A stretch of 64,000 nucleotides of DNA from Myroides sp. N17-2 (GCF_002286775.1 NZ_NSGJ01000023.1:1-64000), one strand, 5' to 3'. Counted from the first letter of the stretch, positions 30,447 through 40,414 are shown. A program made the numbers and translations. The notes: generated by a model not told the origin, from the sequence alone.

Positions 30447-30780
30447 ATATTTTACTCTATTAGATTATACTCTAAAATACTTTGCTAATGTATGAATTAC
30501 CTCTAGAACATTAATACATCTTACCTTCTTAAATCATTTATACTACTCACTTTATCAAAAATACTATACATCATTTTATCACATCTTAGCTTCACATTCT
30601 AAAACACAGGATACCATAGTACTAAATCCGATTTATCTCAATTAAAAACAAGCACCCAACTTTTTTTACAACAAAACAACCTAGTCATTACAACATTTTA
30701 TTGACTATAGACAACCAAGGTAATAGTTAAACTATATAAAGTAATCCCTCTATGCACTATAAAAATCACTAACTTTATGA

Positions 30781-30788
30781 TACATTTG
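30781..30788 (+). promoter_or_regulatory. Candidate -7 element upstream of pssA
   Basis: TACATTTG fits TAnnTTTG 59 bp before the ATG. The gap 30447-30846 is otherwise AT-rich with no gene or repeat that I recognise. Confidence 0.35.
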
Positions 30789-30846
30789 TAACAATAAACA
30801 CAAGTAAACCCGTTATAGGTTTATATAAACAAAACAAATTTCTATT

Positions 30847-31587
30847 ATGAAAAAACACATTCCTAATGCCATCACTTTACTAAACCTACTTTCTGGGTTA
30901 ATCGCCTTAGTGTATGCATTTGATGATAATATCCATATGGCTTTTCTATGGGTATGTATAGGGATCTTTTTTGACTATTGGGACGGATTCGTCGCACGTA
31001 TATTAGATGTAAAAAGTGAAATGGGCCTACAGTTGGATTCATTAGCAGATATGGTGACTAGTGGTGTAGTACCTGGGTTAGTCGTTTATAAAATGTTAGC
31101 CAATATTCAAGAGAATCAAGAGATATATAATCTTACTCCTGAGACTTACTATATGGGAGTAGTACCTTACTTAGGATTTATCATCACATTAGGGGCTGCA
31201 TATAGATTAGCGAAGTTTAATATAGATACGAGACAGACTGATTCATTCATCGGACTGCCTACACCAGGTAATGCTTTATTTATACTAAGTATCCCTATGA
31301 TTATCTCTACTACTTCGTCAGAGACTGTTATATCAGTACTAAGTAATCCTTATTTATTAGTAGTAATCAGTATCTTAAGTGCTATTATTATGAATGCAGA
31401 GTTACCACTATTCTCATTAAAAGTCAAACCTAACAACTTAGGAGCATATAAACTTCAAATAGGATTTGTGATTTTATCAATTATCTTACTTGCTGTATTA
31501 CAATACTTAGCGATACCTGTTATCATTATCGTATATATTCTATTGTCTATCATTAAGAATATGACAACTAAACAACCTGCGAATTAA
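30847..31587 (+). CDS. pssA: CDP-diacylglycerol-serine O-phosphatidyltransferase
   Basis: Membrane enzyme that makes phosphatidylserine, the precursor of phosphatidylethanolamine. The CDP-alcohol phosphotransferase signature is complete: DYWDGFVARILDVKSEMGLQLDSLAD, matching DxxDGxxAR-x8-GxxxDxxxD. About seven membrane segments in 246 residues. Bacterial membrane-type PssA (gram-positive/Bacteroidota type) rather than the PLD-like E. coli form. Terminated by a strong hairpin. Confidence 0.95.
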   Translation: MKKHIPNAITLLNLLSGLIALVYAFDDNIHMAFLWVCIGIFFDYWDGFVARILDVKSEMGLQLDSLADMVTSGVVPGLVVYKMLANIQENQEIYNLTPETYYMGVVPYLGFIITLGAAYRLAKFNIDTRQTDSFIGLPTPGNALFILSIPMIISTTSSETVISVLSNPYLLVVISILSAIIMNAELPLFSLKVKPNNLGAYKLQIGFVILSIILLAVLQYLAIPVIIIVYILLSIIKNMTTKQPAN

Positions 31588-31629
31588 AAAAAACACTAGG
31601 CTATTCTTATAGTCTATAATCAAAATACC

Positions 31630-31665
31630 TAAGGGCGATGTACTATGTATATCGCCCTTATTTTT
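31630..31665 (+). terminator. pssA terminator
   Basis: TAAGGGCGAT pairs with ATCGCCCTTA and is followed by TTTTT. Confidence 0.85.
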
Positions 31666-31830
31666 GTATAAAACATCCTCTATACATTTAATATATCTTC
31701 TGTACTAAAGTCATATCTCGCTAAACATTAACTTTCTATCACTTACAATTCACAAAACACTTATAACTTCGTTAGAACAAACTATAAACAACTATAAAAC
31801 AGTGATGGGATAATAATCGTAGTTTGATCG

Positions 31831-31906
31831 CATAATGGTCGCATTAAAAATGGCCTAAACTATACGACCATTATGCGACCACTATGCGACCATTATGCGA
31901 CCACTG
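31831..31906. repeat. 11-bp iteron-like repeats (CGACCATTATG) with an inverted copy
   Basis: Four head-to-tail units of CGACCA[TC]TATG with an exact 11-bp period (31865-31906, the last cut short), and one exact inverted copy CATAATGGTCG at 31831-31841. The rest of the gap (31588-32259) is AT-rich, without a recognisable gene. The one-helical-turn spacing would place units on the same face of the DNA. Confidence 0.85.
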
Positions 31907-32259
31907 CAAAAAAACGCACAAAACACTTACAAAAAAAGCATTATTATTAAACTTAGTAGATTCCATTTAACAAGTTATTTTTAGGATTGAACAACAACGT
32001 AATCAGTATTTAAAGATCACAAAAAAAACTTATTTCTCAAATCTGTAATAATTAAAACCCCTTTAGTAATTCTCATTTTCGACCAATATAAAATACCAAA
32101 AATCACCAATTGAGTAATTGCAGATAAAACAAGCAGATAGTCACAGAAAAAAACTCTGTTGGCACATTTCTTGTTATCATTACTATAAACTTTTTTTTCA
32201 TACTACTTTTAGCCCTATACACCCTACCCCCCGTATAGGGCTTCTTGTTTTATAGTACA

Positions 32260-32649
32260 TTACACCACTGAACCTAGGTCTTTAGTTTTTTGATGATTGT
32301 CCAAATGCAATGTTAGTTCATCACAAAAAACAATCTGTCTATCCTCTATAATGAATGTAGCGATTACTTTCACTTGATCTTGCGTTCCATCCTTCATAAT
32401 CACTGTAACAGTATGGTTTGTAAACACGAGATTACCTTCTTCTGCTATATAATTAAACTCAATAGATAACTTTGTAGTCAACTCCTTTACTTTCTTAATA
32501 TGTTTAGTGAACATAGTGTAGTCAAATCTCTTGCCGTCAACACATTGTACATAATTCTTAGAAAAATATGTTTCTATAAGAGGTATGTCATAACTAGGGT
32601 TCTCCAATACGAGTTGTAAACCATTCTTAACTAAATCTTTATTATTCAT
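32260..32649 (-). CDS. NTF2-like (SnoaL) family protein
   Basis: 129-residue cytoplasmic protein with the NTF2-like cone fold pattern: a first helix with KNGLQLVLENPSYDIPLIETYFSKNYVQCVDGKRFDYTMFTKHIKKVKE, then beta strands ending GTQDQVKVIATFIIEDRQIVFCDELTLHL. Many such proteins are polyketide-cyclase-like or epimerase-like, others have lost activity. No catalytic Asp-His pair is obvious. Single gene flanked by long AT-rich gaps; function not predicted. Confidence 0.8.
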   Translation of the reverse strand: MNNKDLVKNGLQLVLENPSYDIPLIETYFSKNYVQCVDGKRFDYTMFTKHIKKVKELTTKLSIEFNYIAEEGNLVFTNHTVTVIMKDGTQDQVKVIATFIIEDRQIVFCDELTLHLDNHQKTKDLGSVV

Positions 32650-32879
32650 TTGTTCTCATTTTATTAATAGAAACAAAATTATAAGTAGACGAACTAAATG
32701 ACGATAACAATTGTTAACAAATCCTCTTCTGAAAGTCAATATCCCTTTCAAAATACAAAGTCACAGCATACAACAAGAACACACATTCATTGCATAATGA
32801 ATATTCTAGACAGAAAAAACGTATATATTTTGCATTATTTAAAATAATTAAATATTTTTAGCAAAAAAATAACAAAAAA

Positions 32880-34382
32880 ATGTTTGACAAAATAGATCCA
32901 ACTATTATCACTTTTGCTATATATCTAGTAATTGTTTTAGGAATAGGTATTGTAGCTTACCTACGCACAAAAGACTTTTCGGACTACATCCTAGGAGGAC
33001 GTAGCTTCGGTCCATTAGTAACTGCATTATCAGCAGGAGCATCCGATATGTCAGGATGGCTATTAATGGGACTACCTGGTGCTATATTTGCAAAAGGATT
33101 ATCTCAGAGCTGGATTGCTATCGGATTAATCATTGGTGCATATTATAACTGGAAGCTAGTAGCAGGACGTCTGAGAGTACATACAGAGATTAATAATAAT
33201 GCACTGACATTGCCAGACTTCTTTCATAACAGATTTGGTAAAGATGGTCAACTAGTAAAAACTGTATCTGCTATAACTATTTTATTCTTCTTTACTATAT
33301 ACTGTGCTTCAGGTATGGTAGCAGGAGCAAGATTATTCGAGACTTTATTCCATATGGAATACACTAATGCACTATATCTAGGAGCCTTAGCTACGATAAC
33401 ATATACATTTATAGGTGGATTCTTAGCAGTGAGTTGGAGTGATACGATACAAGCGACATTAATGTTATTCGCTTTAATACTTACACCTGTAATGATCATT
33501 TTATATATGGGAGGATGGGATGCCATCACTACTTATACAAATGAGGCTTCACTAGCAACTAGTATCCCATATAACAGCCTTACTCACAAAGTAGGATTTG
33601 TAGCTATTATTAGTGCAGCAGCTTGGGGATTAGGTTATTTTGGTCAACCACATATCTTGGCTCGTTTTATGGCTGCTGATAGTGTGAAGACAATGAAGAA
33701 TGCTAGACGCATAGGTATGTCTTGGATGACACTATGTCTAGGAGGTGCTGTAACTATCGGATACTTAGGGATTAGCTACTACTATAAACACCCAGAACTA
33801 GCTGGTGTAGTAACGAAAGATAACGAAATGATATTCATCGAATTAATCAAACAGTTATTTAACCCATGGGTAGTAGGTATCTTATTATCAGCTATCTTAG
33901 CAGCAGTAATGAGCACACTAAGCGCACAACTATTAATGTCTTCAAGTACATTAACTCAAGATTTCTATAAAGCATACTTTAGAAGAACTGCAAGTCAAAA
34001 GGAATTAGTATGGATGGGAAGATTTGCTGTATTATTAATCTCATTAGTAGCTATATTTATTGCTTATGATCCTGATAGTAAGATTCTTTCACTAGTAGCA
34101 CATGCTTGGGCAGGTTTTGGAGCGGCATTTGGTCCTGCAATACTATTCACTCTATTCTGGAGAAAAACAACAGGTATGGGGACATTCGCAGGAGTAGCGA
34201 TAGGTGCTATTACGGTTATTGTGTGGCCAATATTATTTGGTGATACTATATACGAAATCATTCCTGGTTTTATATTCAGTTCATTAGCAATATACTTAGT
34301 ATCTAACTTCGGTAAACAAGCTTCTACAGATATGATAGAGAAGTTTGATGAAGCAGACGCTATCTACCACAAAGAAAAATAA
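32880..34382 (+). CDS. putP: Sodium/proline symporter PutP
   Basis: Solute:sodium symporter of the SSS family, 500 residues, about 13 membrane segments. Family hallmarks: DYILGGRSFGPLVTALSAGASDMSGWLLMGLPGAIFA, FTIYCASGMVAGARLFE, AWGLGYFGQPHILARFMAA, and LSAILAAVMSTLSAQLLMSSSTLTQDFYKAY. Imports proline with Na+. Single gene with its own terminator; the ATG at 32880 follows a poly-A leader typical of the organism. Confidence 0.94.
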   Translation: MFDKIDPTIITFAIYLVIVLGIGIVAYLRTKDFSDYILGGRSFGPLVTALSAGASDMSGWLLMGLPGAIFAKGLSQSWIAIGLIIGAYYNWKLVAGRLRVHTEINNNALTLPDFFHNRFGKDGQLVKTVSAITILFFFTIYCASGMVAGARLFETLFHMEYTNALYLGALATITYTFIGGFLAVSWSDTIQATLMLFALILTPVMIILYMGGWDAITTYTNEASLATSIPYNSLTHKVGFVAIISAAAWGLGYFGQPHILARFMAADSVKTMKNARRIGMSWMTLCLGGAVTIGYLGISYYYKHPELAGVVTKDNEMIFIELIKQLFNPWVVGILLSAILAAVMSTLSAQLLMSSSTLTQDFYKAYFRRTASQKELVWMGRFAVLLISLVAIFIAYDPDSKILSLVAHAWAGFGAAFGPAILFTLFWRKTTGMGTFAGVAIGAITVIVWPILFGDTIYEIIPGFIFSSLAIYLVSNFGKQASTDMIEKFDEADAIYHKEK

Positions 34383-34410
34383 TCTGATATACTAGATTCT
34401 TTAAATACTA

Positions 34411-34466
34411 AAAACTCTAGATACACCACTCAATTAAATGAGTTCGTGTATCTAGAGTTTTTTTAT
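34411..34466 (+). terminator. putP terminator
   Basis: A 16-bp stem (AAAACTCTAGATACAC with GTGTATCTAGAGTTTT) with an inner ACTCA/TGAGT stem, followed by a T run. Confidence 0.9.
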
Positions 34467-34557
34467 GCTATCGTTTCATCTAGAATAGTTAGAGTGAAAA
34501 ATTATTGTACAGGAAGTTGTAATCTGATAACTTTGTATCTCATTAAAACCAAAGTAC

Positions 34558-35739
34558 GTGCCTAGATTTAATTCACACCCTATATATAATACACAGTTTA
34601 TTCTAGTTTGTTTAAGTTCATTATTATTTTCTGCTAGTTTTAATATGCTTATACCGGAGTTGCCTGATTACTTATCAGGTCTAGGTGGAGCAGAATATAA
34701 GGGATTAATTATAGGTCTATTCACTATCACAGCAGGAATATCTCGTCCCTTTAGTGGTAAGTTAACAGATAAGATAGGTCGAGTACCTATTATGGCTATC
34801 GGGTCTATCGTATGTTTCGTATGTAGCCTACTGTATCCTATCTTAACTTCTGTATCTGGTTTCTTATTTTTAAGGCTACTTCACGGTTTTTCTACAGGTT
34901 TTAAACCTACAGCTACAGCTGCTTATGTAGCGGATATAGTCCCTAAGGAAAGATGGGGAGAAGCATTAGGGTTACACGGGATAAGTTTTAGTACAGGTAT
35001 GGCTATAGGTCCTGCCATCGGTAGTACAATCAAGATGTACACTTCTATAGATTTCTTATTCTACACCTCGTCTGCCTTCGCATTACTATCTATAGTAATC
35101 TTAATGAATATGAAGGAAACTTTAAAAGTGAAAGAAAAGTTCTCCTTTAAACTACTTAAAATATCAGGTAAAGATATCTTTGACCTTGGCGTATTTCCTG
35201 CTGCCTTTGTTACATTTATGTCATACATCGCCTATGGAGTGATTCTAACATTGATTCCTGACTGGACTGGTCATTTAGGCTTAGAAAACAAAGGTATATT
35301 CTTTATGATCTTTACCATCTCATCACTATTAGTAAGATTTGTCGCTGGTAAAGTATCGGATAAATATGGTCGTGTTCTTATTATTAATATCGGATTAGTA
35401 TTACTAGTTATTTCCCTTATAATCATTGGTTTTTACGAATCTGTAAACGGATTATATCTAGGAGCATTTGTCTATGGTATCTCACTAGGTATCCTATCTC
35501 CTGCGCTTAATGCATGGACGATAGACTTCAGTCAACCTGATCAACGAGGACGTGCTGTCTCTACGATGTACATCGCTCTAGAAGCTGGTGTTGGTGGAGG
35601 AGCATTCTTAGCAGGTTGGTACTATAAAGACAATCTAACACATATCCCTACGATTATGTACGCAAGTGCAATAGTGATTATCTTAAGCTTAATCTATATG
35701 ATGGTTAGAAAACAACTTTCATTTAAACGAACTGTGTAG
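34558..35739 (+). CDS. MFS transporter, DHA1-type
   Basis: Twelve-segment major facilitator of 393 residues. The loop 2-3 motif is in SRPFSGKLTDKIGRVPIMAIGS and a second copy in AGKVSDKYGRVLIINIG; also HGFSTGFKPTATAAYVADIVPKERWGEALG. Likely an efflux pump; substrate unknown. The start is GTG at 34558 (the next in-frame Met is inside the first segment). It converges on the UDG gene with a 12-bp gap and no clear terminator. Confidence 0.87.
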   Translation: MPRFNSHPIYNTQFILVCLSSLLFSASFNMLIPELPDYLSGLGGAEYKGLIIGLFTITAGISRPFSGKLTDKIGRVPIMAIGSIVCFVCSLLYPILTSVSGFLFLRLLHGFSTGFKPTATAAYVADIVPKERWGEALGLHGISFSTGMAIGPAIGSTIKMYTSIDFLFYTSSAFALLSIVILMNMKETLKVKEKFSFKLLKISGKDIFDLGVFPAAFVTFMSYIAYGVILTLIPDWTGHLGLENKGIFFMIFTISSLLVRFVAGKVSDKYGRVLIINIGLVLLVISLIIIGFYESVNGLYLGAFVYGISLGILSPALNAWTIDFSQPDQRGRAVSTMYIALEAGVGGGAFLAGWYYKDNLTHIPTIMYASAIVIILSLIYMMVRKQLSFKRTV

Positions 35740-35751
35740 TACTACACTACT

Positions 35752-36330
35752 TTAGGTTGCTAATAATAATTTGACTTGATGCTGTAGTACAGGGACAACT
35801 TCCTGTTCAAACCATTGATTCTTGGCTTTCCAAATATTATTTCTAGGGGATGGATGAGGCAGTGGAAAATAAGTAGGTAGATACTCGTGAAAGGCATATA
35901 CATTCTCTGTTAACGATTTGCTATTCTTTAGATAATAATCTTGTGCATACTTTCCTATTAACAGAATAAGTTTAGCGTTAGTTAACTGTTCTAACAACTG
36001 TGGATGCCAAGTCGGAGCGCAAATCTTCTTAGGTGGTAAGTCGCCATTATTTCCCTTACCTGGATAACAAAATCCCATCGGAATAATGGAAAAGTTCGCT
36101 GTATTATAAAACTCCACTTCAGTCACTCCTAACCATCTACGCAACTGCTCTCCACTTTTATCTTTAAAGGGAATATCAGATAGATGTACTTTTAGTCCCG
36201 GCGCCTGCCCTATAATTACTATTTTTGACTGCATACTAGATAATACAATAGGATTCGCTCCTAAAGGCAATTCTTTATCACATATCTTACAGACTTTAAT
36301 ATCTCTAAGTAAGTCATCAAATCTATCCAT
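35752..36330 (-). CDS. Uracil-DNA glycosylase family protein (Fe-S type)
   Basis: 192-residue enzyme of the UDG superfamily that excises uracil from DNA. Motif A GQAPG at about 41-45, and the C-terminal HPSPRN motif at about 160. Four cysteines, CKIC near residue 14 and C-x15-C (in FCYPGKGNN...KKIC), match the 4Fe-4S ligand spacing of family 4/5 enzymes. Motif A is GQAPG instead of GEAPG, so subfamily is uncertain. It shares a strand with the AraC gene 12 bp upstream, but there is no functional link to it. Confidence 0.88.
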   Translation of the reverse strand: MDRFDDLLRDIKVCKICDKELPLGANPIVLSSMQSKIVIIGQAPGLKVHLSDIPFKDKSGEQLRRWLGVTEVEFYNTANFSIIPMGFCYPGKGNNGDLPPKKICAPTWHPQLLEQLTNAKLILLIGKYAQDYYLKNSKSLTENVYAFHEYLPTYFPLPHPSPRNNIWKAKNQWFEQEVVPVLQHQVKLLLAT

Positions 36331-36342
36331 CGGTAGTATAAA

Positions 36343-37119
36343 TTATGTTCTTGTCAAATATCTATGAGGTGTCTTACCAGCATACTTTTTAAAGAAATCA
36401 ATAAAGGCACTATCAGAAGAGAATTCTAACTCATCTGCTACTACAGAAATAGGCATCTCTTCGGCTAATAACTCTAGAGATCGATAAAACTTCCATTGAA
36501 GGCGCCAATCTTGATAGACCATCCCTGTTTCTTTCTTAAAGATCCGAGAAATAGTCTTCTCACTTGCCCCTACTTCCTGAGTTATTTCTTTTAAAAAAGG
36601 AGGCACTTTCTTATCTATAATTATCTGTTGCATCAAGGTAGATAACCTACTATCACTAGGTATCTTTAAATGATAATCTTCCTTAATAGCTGCTTTAAGT
36701 TCGTGACTAAACACTGTGATTAAAGCATGTTGTTCTTTTGAGTAAGTACTCCACTCCCAATAGCACATACGCTCAATGATTTGCTCTATTAAAGGGTTCA
36801 CTTCGAACACCTGAATAACATCAGTATCCCACAGTTTATTATCTGCTTTAAAATAAATAGATCGATAAGACACTACATTCCTAAAAAAAACTCGATGAGC
36901 TATTCCTGCAGGAATAATCAACATACGACTAGGCGGCAAGATCACTTGTGTATCCTCAGTTATCAAAGTCATACATCCACTCGGAGCATATAAAAGTTGT
37001 AGGTGCTCATCGTGCTGATGAAAACCAGAATCGTGTTGTACCAAATCAGAAGCAAGCCCTATTATAGGCAAATCAATTCGCTCTGGGTAAAAAGGTTGTT
37101 CCGAATGCAAATACGCCAT
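36343..37119 (-). CDS. AraC-family transcriptional regulator
   Basis: 258 residues: an N-terminal cupin (about 20-100, HDEHLQLLYAPSGCMTLI, ILPPSRMLIIPAGIAHRV) and a C-terminal double helix-turn-helix (TQEVGASEKTISRIFKKETGMVYQDWRLQWKFYRSLELLAEEMPISVVADELEFSSDSAFIDFFKKYAGKTPHRYL). Divergent from the MFS exporter across an 85-bp gap, so it very probably regulates that gene, in response to a small molecule that binds the cupin. Confidence 0.92.
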   Translation of the reverse strand: MAYLHSEQPFYPERIDLPIIGLASDLVQHDSGFHQHDEHLQLLYAPSGCMTLITEDTQVILPPSRMLIIPAGIAHRVFFRNVVSYRSIYFKADNKLWDTDVIQVFEVNPLIEQIIERMCYWEWSTYSKEQHALITVFSHELKAAIKEDYHLKIPSDSRLSTLMQQIIIDKKVPPFLKEITQEVGASEKTISRIFKKETGMVYQDWRLQWKFYRSLELLAEEMPISVVADELEFSSDSAFIDFFKKYAGKTPHRYLTRT

Positions 37120-37204
37120 CTGTCCGTATATTGATATTAATTGTATTTATAGTATTATAAAGATAGTACAATCTCAACTGATCTTTGTCAAAAATTAAAA
37201 AACA

Positions 37205-38350
37205 ATGAAAACAAAGAACAGTTTAAGTCTGATGATCATATTAATGATGTTTCCACAGTTTGTTGAGACGATCTATAGTCCTGCACTTACACATTTAGCA
37301 AAAGCATTTGGCATTCCTAAAGAAACAACCCTTCTAACGATTAGCATTTACTTTATAGCATTTGCATTAGGAGTAATCTTTTGGGGTATTTTAAGTGATT
37401 ATATTGGCAGAAGAAAAGCAATGCTCAGCGGGTTAATAACCTATACGCTTGCGTCAGTATTAGCCTTAATAGCGACTAACTTTGAGACGATCCTAATCGC
37501 TCGTTTTATTGCTGCCTTCGGTATCGCTGTAGGATCTGTCATCACACAGACGATGATGAGAGATAGTTATACAGGACTCGAGCTAGCAAAGGTATTCTCG
37601 ATTATGGGGATAGCACTATCTATCAGTCCAGTGGTTGGTTTATTAACAGGAGGAATTCTCTCAGAGCATTATGGATATCTAGGTATATTCACTGTTTTAG
37701 CTACTTTATCAATCCTGCTATTTGGGACTTCGTATTTTTCTCTTAATGAAACGAAGCAAACAAACGACAGAATAACATTCGTCAAGATAATCAACCTAGC
37801 GAAGACAATGTATACAGATTCTTTACTTTGGAAATATGCCTTATTGGTTATGTCTTATAATGTGATGCTATTTAGCTATTACTCTTTTGCTCCTTTTATC
37901 TTTGAACAAGAAGGACTCAGTCCTACTGTTTATGGTTATAGTGGTGTAATACTAGCAATAGGTTCATTTGTTGGTAGTTTTATAAACAAACAACTATTAG
38001 AAAAAGGATACTTACCTAATACCTTGATAAAGATAGCTGCACTAATCGCTATAGTTAGCGCTATAATTCTTCTTACTATAGGCAATAACTTATACTTTTT
38101 AATTCCTATGATATTTATAGTAACTGCTTTTGGTATCGCTATCCCGAATATCTTAAGTCAAGCCTTATTACAGTATAAATCCTCTATCGGTAGTGCAAGT
38201 GCATTATTTGGATTGTTATACTACATCCTAATAGGAACGGGGTTATTCATCAGTAGTAAAATGCCAAGTATTGCTATGGTAATAATCGGTTTTTCTGTAA
38301 TAACATTATTTGTATCACTACTTTTAAAACCTAAAAAGAGCACTTTATAG
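37205..38350 (+). CDS. MFS exporter, Bcr/CflA-like
   Basis: 381-residue, 12-segment drug:proton antiporter family member. N-terminal MFPQFVETIYSPALTHLAKAFGIPKE, then WGILSDYIGRRKAMLSGLITY (motif A), and MMRDSYTGLELAKVFSIMGIALSISPVVGLLTGG (the antiporter motif C style of Bcr/CflA). Likely exports a drug or metabolite; expression probably controlled by the divergent AraC gene. Its stop codon lies inside the stem of the terminator at 38335. Confidence 0.88.
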   Translation: MKTKNSLSLMIILMMFPQFVETIYSPALTHLAKAFGIPKETTLLTISIYFIAFALGVIFWGILSDYIGRRKAMLSGLITYTLASVLALIATNFETILIARFIAAFGIAVGSVITQTMMRDSYTGLELAKVFSIMGIALSISPVVGLLTGGILSEHYGYLGIFTVLATLSILLFGTSYFSLNETKQTNDRITFVKIINLAKTMYTDSLLWKYALLVMSYNVMLFSYYSFAPFIFEQEGLSPTVYGYSGVILAIGSFVGSFINKQLLEKGYLPNTLIKIAALIAIVSAIILLTIGNNLYFLIPMIFIVTAFGIAIPNILSQALLQYKSSIGSASALFGLLYYILIGTGLFISSKMPSIAMVIIGFSVITLFVSLLLKPKKSTL

Positions 38351-38373
38351 ACAAAACTATAAAGTGCTCTTTT
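38335..38373. terminator. Bidirectional terminator, MFS and GNAT genes
   Basis: A 16-bp stem AAAGAGCACTTTATAG / CTATAAAGTGCTCTTT around a 6-nt loop. It overlaps the last codons of the MFS gene and ends 3 bp before the GNAT stop. Confidence 0.9.
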
Positions 38374-38375
38374 AA

Positions 38376-38795
38376 CTAATTTTTCTTTACATATCCCATT
38401 CCTCTCGAAGCTGGCCATACATCATTAAAACCAAATTGTTCATATAACTTATATGCTTCTCCATCAGCTATGAGGTTAACATAACACGATTCAGGCAAGT
38501 TATCATTTATAAATGTGGTTAGCTCTGTCATAATTAGCTTACCTAGTCCTTGTCCTTGATATTCTGGCAATACACAGATATCTACTACTTGACAGTGACA
38601 TCCTCCATCACCTACTAATCTCCCCATACCTATGAACTTATTATCATCCTCTGTATCATAGATAGAGATACAACAAAGTGAATTTGCTAATCCTATGACC
38701 GCAGCCATCACTCTCTTCTCAGATAATCCACAACTAATACGCATCTGTATATAATCATCTGGTTCTATTAAATCGTAAGAAACTTTATAAATCAT
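38376..38795 (-). CDS. GNAT family N-acetyltransferase
   Basis: 139-residue acetyltransferase. The acetyl-CoA loop is VVDICVLPEYQGQGLGKLIMTELTTFI (Q-x-x-G-x-G/A), and the C-terminal AYKLYEQFGFNDV is the usual beta-bulge strand. The close pair of Cys in GDGGCHCQVVD is unusual for the core strand but does not disrupt the fold. Substrate unknown. Single gene. Confidence 0.88.
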   Translation of the reverse strand: MIYKVSYDLIEPDDYIQMRISCGLSEKRVMAAVIGLANSLCCISIYDTEDDNKFIGMGRLVGDGGCHCQVVDICVLPEYQGQGLGKLIMTELTTFINDNLPESCYVNLIADGEAYKLYEQFGFNDVWPASRGMGYVKKN

Positions 38796-38939
38796 AAATT
38801 ACTATTGCTTATAATGGTAAATAATAACAAATATATTATGGCTTGGTTTCTCCACCAAACGCTTCGTGTAATATGTGATAAATTGTAGCAATTCGCTGAT
38901 GTAATCCCTCTAGGCTATGCTCAATAGTAAGTATAAAAA

Positions 38940-38964
38940 AAGGCAGTTTCTTTGAAACTGCCTT
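38940..38964 (-). terminator. Terminator of the CNNM/CorC-type gene
   Basis: AAGGCAGTTTC-TTT-GAAACTGCCTT, then seven T on the minus strand; 8 bp past the stop. Confidence 0.92.
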
Positions 38965-38971
38965 CTATTTA

Positions 38972-40369
38972 TTATTTATCGTCTGATTGACTTTCTTTTT
39001 GCTCTTTAGTTAGAAGACTTAACTCTACTTGTTCTACTGAATTTCGATACATCTTAAGTATTCTACCTTCATAATCATCAAGTCTTATAACGTCACCTAC
39101 ATTAAACTCATCATTAGCACATTCTTCACCAATTAGACCAGCTAAAGTATCATAATGTTCACTCTCTTCAAACTTAATAGGTAATAATCTATTGATATCT
39201 GAAAGGTTATAATGTGCACTCACAACATATTTACCTTCTCCAATATTTACTACTACAGGTTCTTCATTATCATACTCATCTTGAATCTCACCGACAAGCT
39301 CTTCTAATATATCTTCCATTGTTACAATTCCTGTAAACTCACCTACTTCATTCGTAGCTATTGCCATCTGTAAGTGTTTTGCTTGAAATTGTTTTAATAC
39401 ATTTTTAATAAGTGTATTCTCTGAAATATAGATTGGTTCTCGTAACAATGATGCTAAAGAAGTATTCGTTTTATCTTGAATCATTGCTTTCATCAAGTCC
39501 TTAGTATAGATTACTCCTTTTATATTATCTAAGTTATCCTCATATACCGGAAAACGTGAGTACCCTTCATTAATAGCATAATCAATTGCCTCTAATACAC
39601 TTGTATTTATTTCTATTGCAGAAACATTCTTACGCAAGCTTTGAATATTATTTACACGTCTATCGTCAAAGTCAAACACATTCTGGATTAATACTCTCTC
39701 AGTCTCTTCAATGGCACCACCTTCTTGACTTTCAGTAATAATCATTTTTAACTCTTCTTCTGTATGAATATCAGACCCATGTATAGGACTTATACCCATT
39801 AAACGCAATATACCATTTGCTAAACCATTCATCATCCAAATGATAGGTCTAAATACAAAGTAGAATATACGCAATGGCCACGCTACTGTAAAAGTTGTCT
39901 TGGTTGGAAAGTGAATTGCAAGTGATTTAGGCGCTAATTCACCAAACACAATATGTAGAATTGTAATAATAGCGAATGCTAACGGGAAAGAAACACTTTT
40001 TGCTACTGCATACCATTCTGGTCCAGAAAAACCAAAAAACTCAAATAAATACATAATCACTGGAGTCAATGAGCTTTCTCCAACCCATCCTAAACCAAGT
40101 GAAGCTAACGTAATCCCCAATTGTGTTGCAGCTAAGTATGCATCTAAGTTACCTACGATACCTTTAGCAATACCTGCTACTTTTGAATTTAGTTCTTGAT
40201 GTACTTCAATTTGAGAAGTACGAACCTTTACGATTGCAAACTCTGCTGCAACGAAAAATCCGTTTAACAAGACTAAAAATAATGTAAGTAATAATTTACC
40301 TACTGAAATTTCTTCGTGTACAATGTTAGAACTAGCTAGCATTGTAATGATCTGGGCGTATGTATCCAT
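38972..40369 (-). CDS. Hemolysin-family CNNM/CorC-like membrane protein
   Basis: Domains in order: DUF21 membrane domain (about 3 to 4 segments, LFLVLLNGFFVAAEFAIVKVRTSQIE at the start), two CBS domains (about 215-340, FPVYEDNLDNIKGVIYTKDLM and ATNEVGEFTGIVTMEDILEELVGEI), and a C-terminal CorC_HlyC transporter-associated domain. Such proteins likely extrude Mg2+/Co2+; the hemolysin name is historical. The ATG at 40369 (MDTYAQIITML) is chosen over a TTG 21 bp upstream. A perfect 10-bp inverted repeat (40415-40439) lies 46 bp before the start. Confidence 0.9.
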   Translation of the reverse strand: MDTYAQIITMLASSNIVHEEISVGKLLLTLFLVLLNGFFVAAEFAIVKVRTSQIEVHQELNSKVAGIAKGIVGNLDAYLAATQLGITLASLGLGWVGESSLTPVIMYLFEFFGFSGPEWYAVAKSVSFPLAFAIITILHIVFGELAPKSLAIHFPTKTTFTVAWPLRIFYFVFRPIIWMMNGLANGILRLMGISPIHGSDIHTEEELKMIITESQEGGAIEETERVLIQNVFDFDDRRVNNIQSLRKNVSAIEINTSVLEAIDYAINEGYSRFPVYEDNLDNIKGVIYTKDLMKAMIQDKTNTSLASLLREPIYISENTLIKNVLKQFQAKHLQMAIATNEVGEFTGIVTMEDILEELVGEIQDEYDNEEPVVVNIGEGKYVVSAHYNLSDINRLLPIKFEESEHYDTLAGLIGEECANDEFNVGDVIRLDDYEGRILKMYRNSVEQVELSLLTKEQKESQSDDK

Positions 40370-40414
40370 TTTATGAATTAAAAAAGCCAATGTTAAATCT
40401 TTTTAATGGCTTAA

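Noticed and set aside
31831..31906. CRISPR-like or phage attachment site at the CGACCATTATG repeats
   Set aside because: The repeat is only 11 bp with no spacers, and there is no integrase or tRNA gene next to it.
35740..35751. Terminator between the MFS and UDG genes
   Set aside because: Only 12 bp are available and no stem with a T run is present, so 3' ends must overlap or be Rho-dependent.
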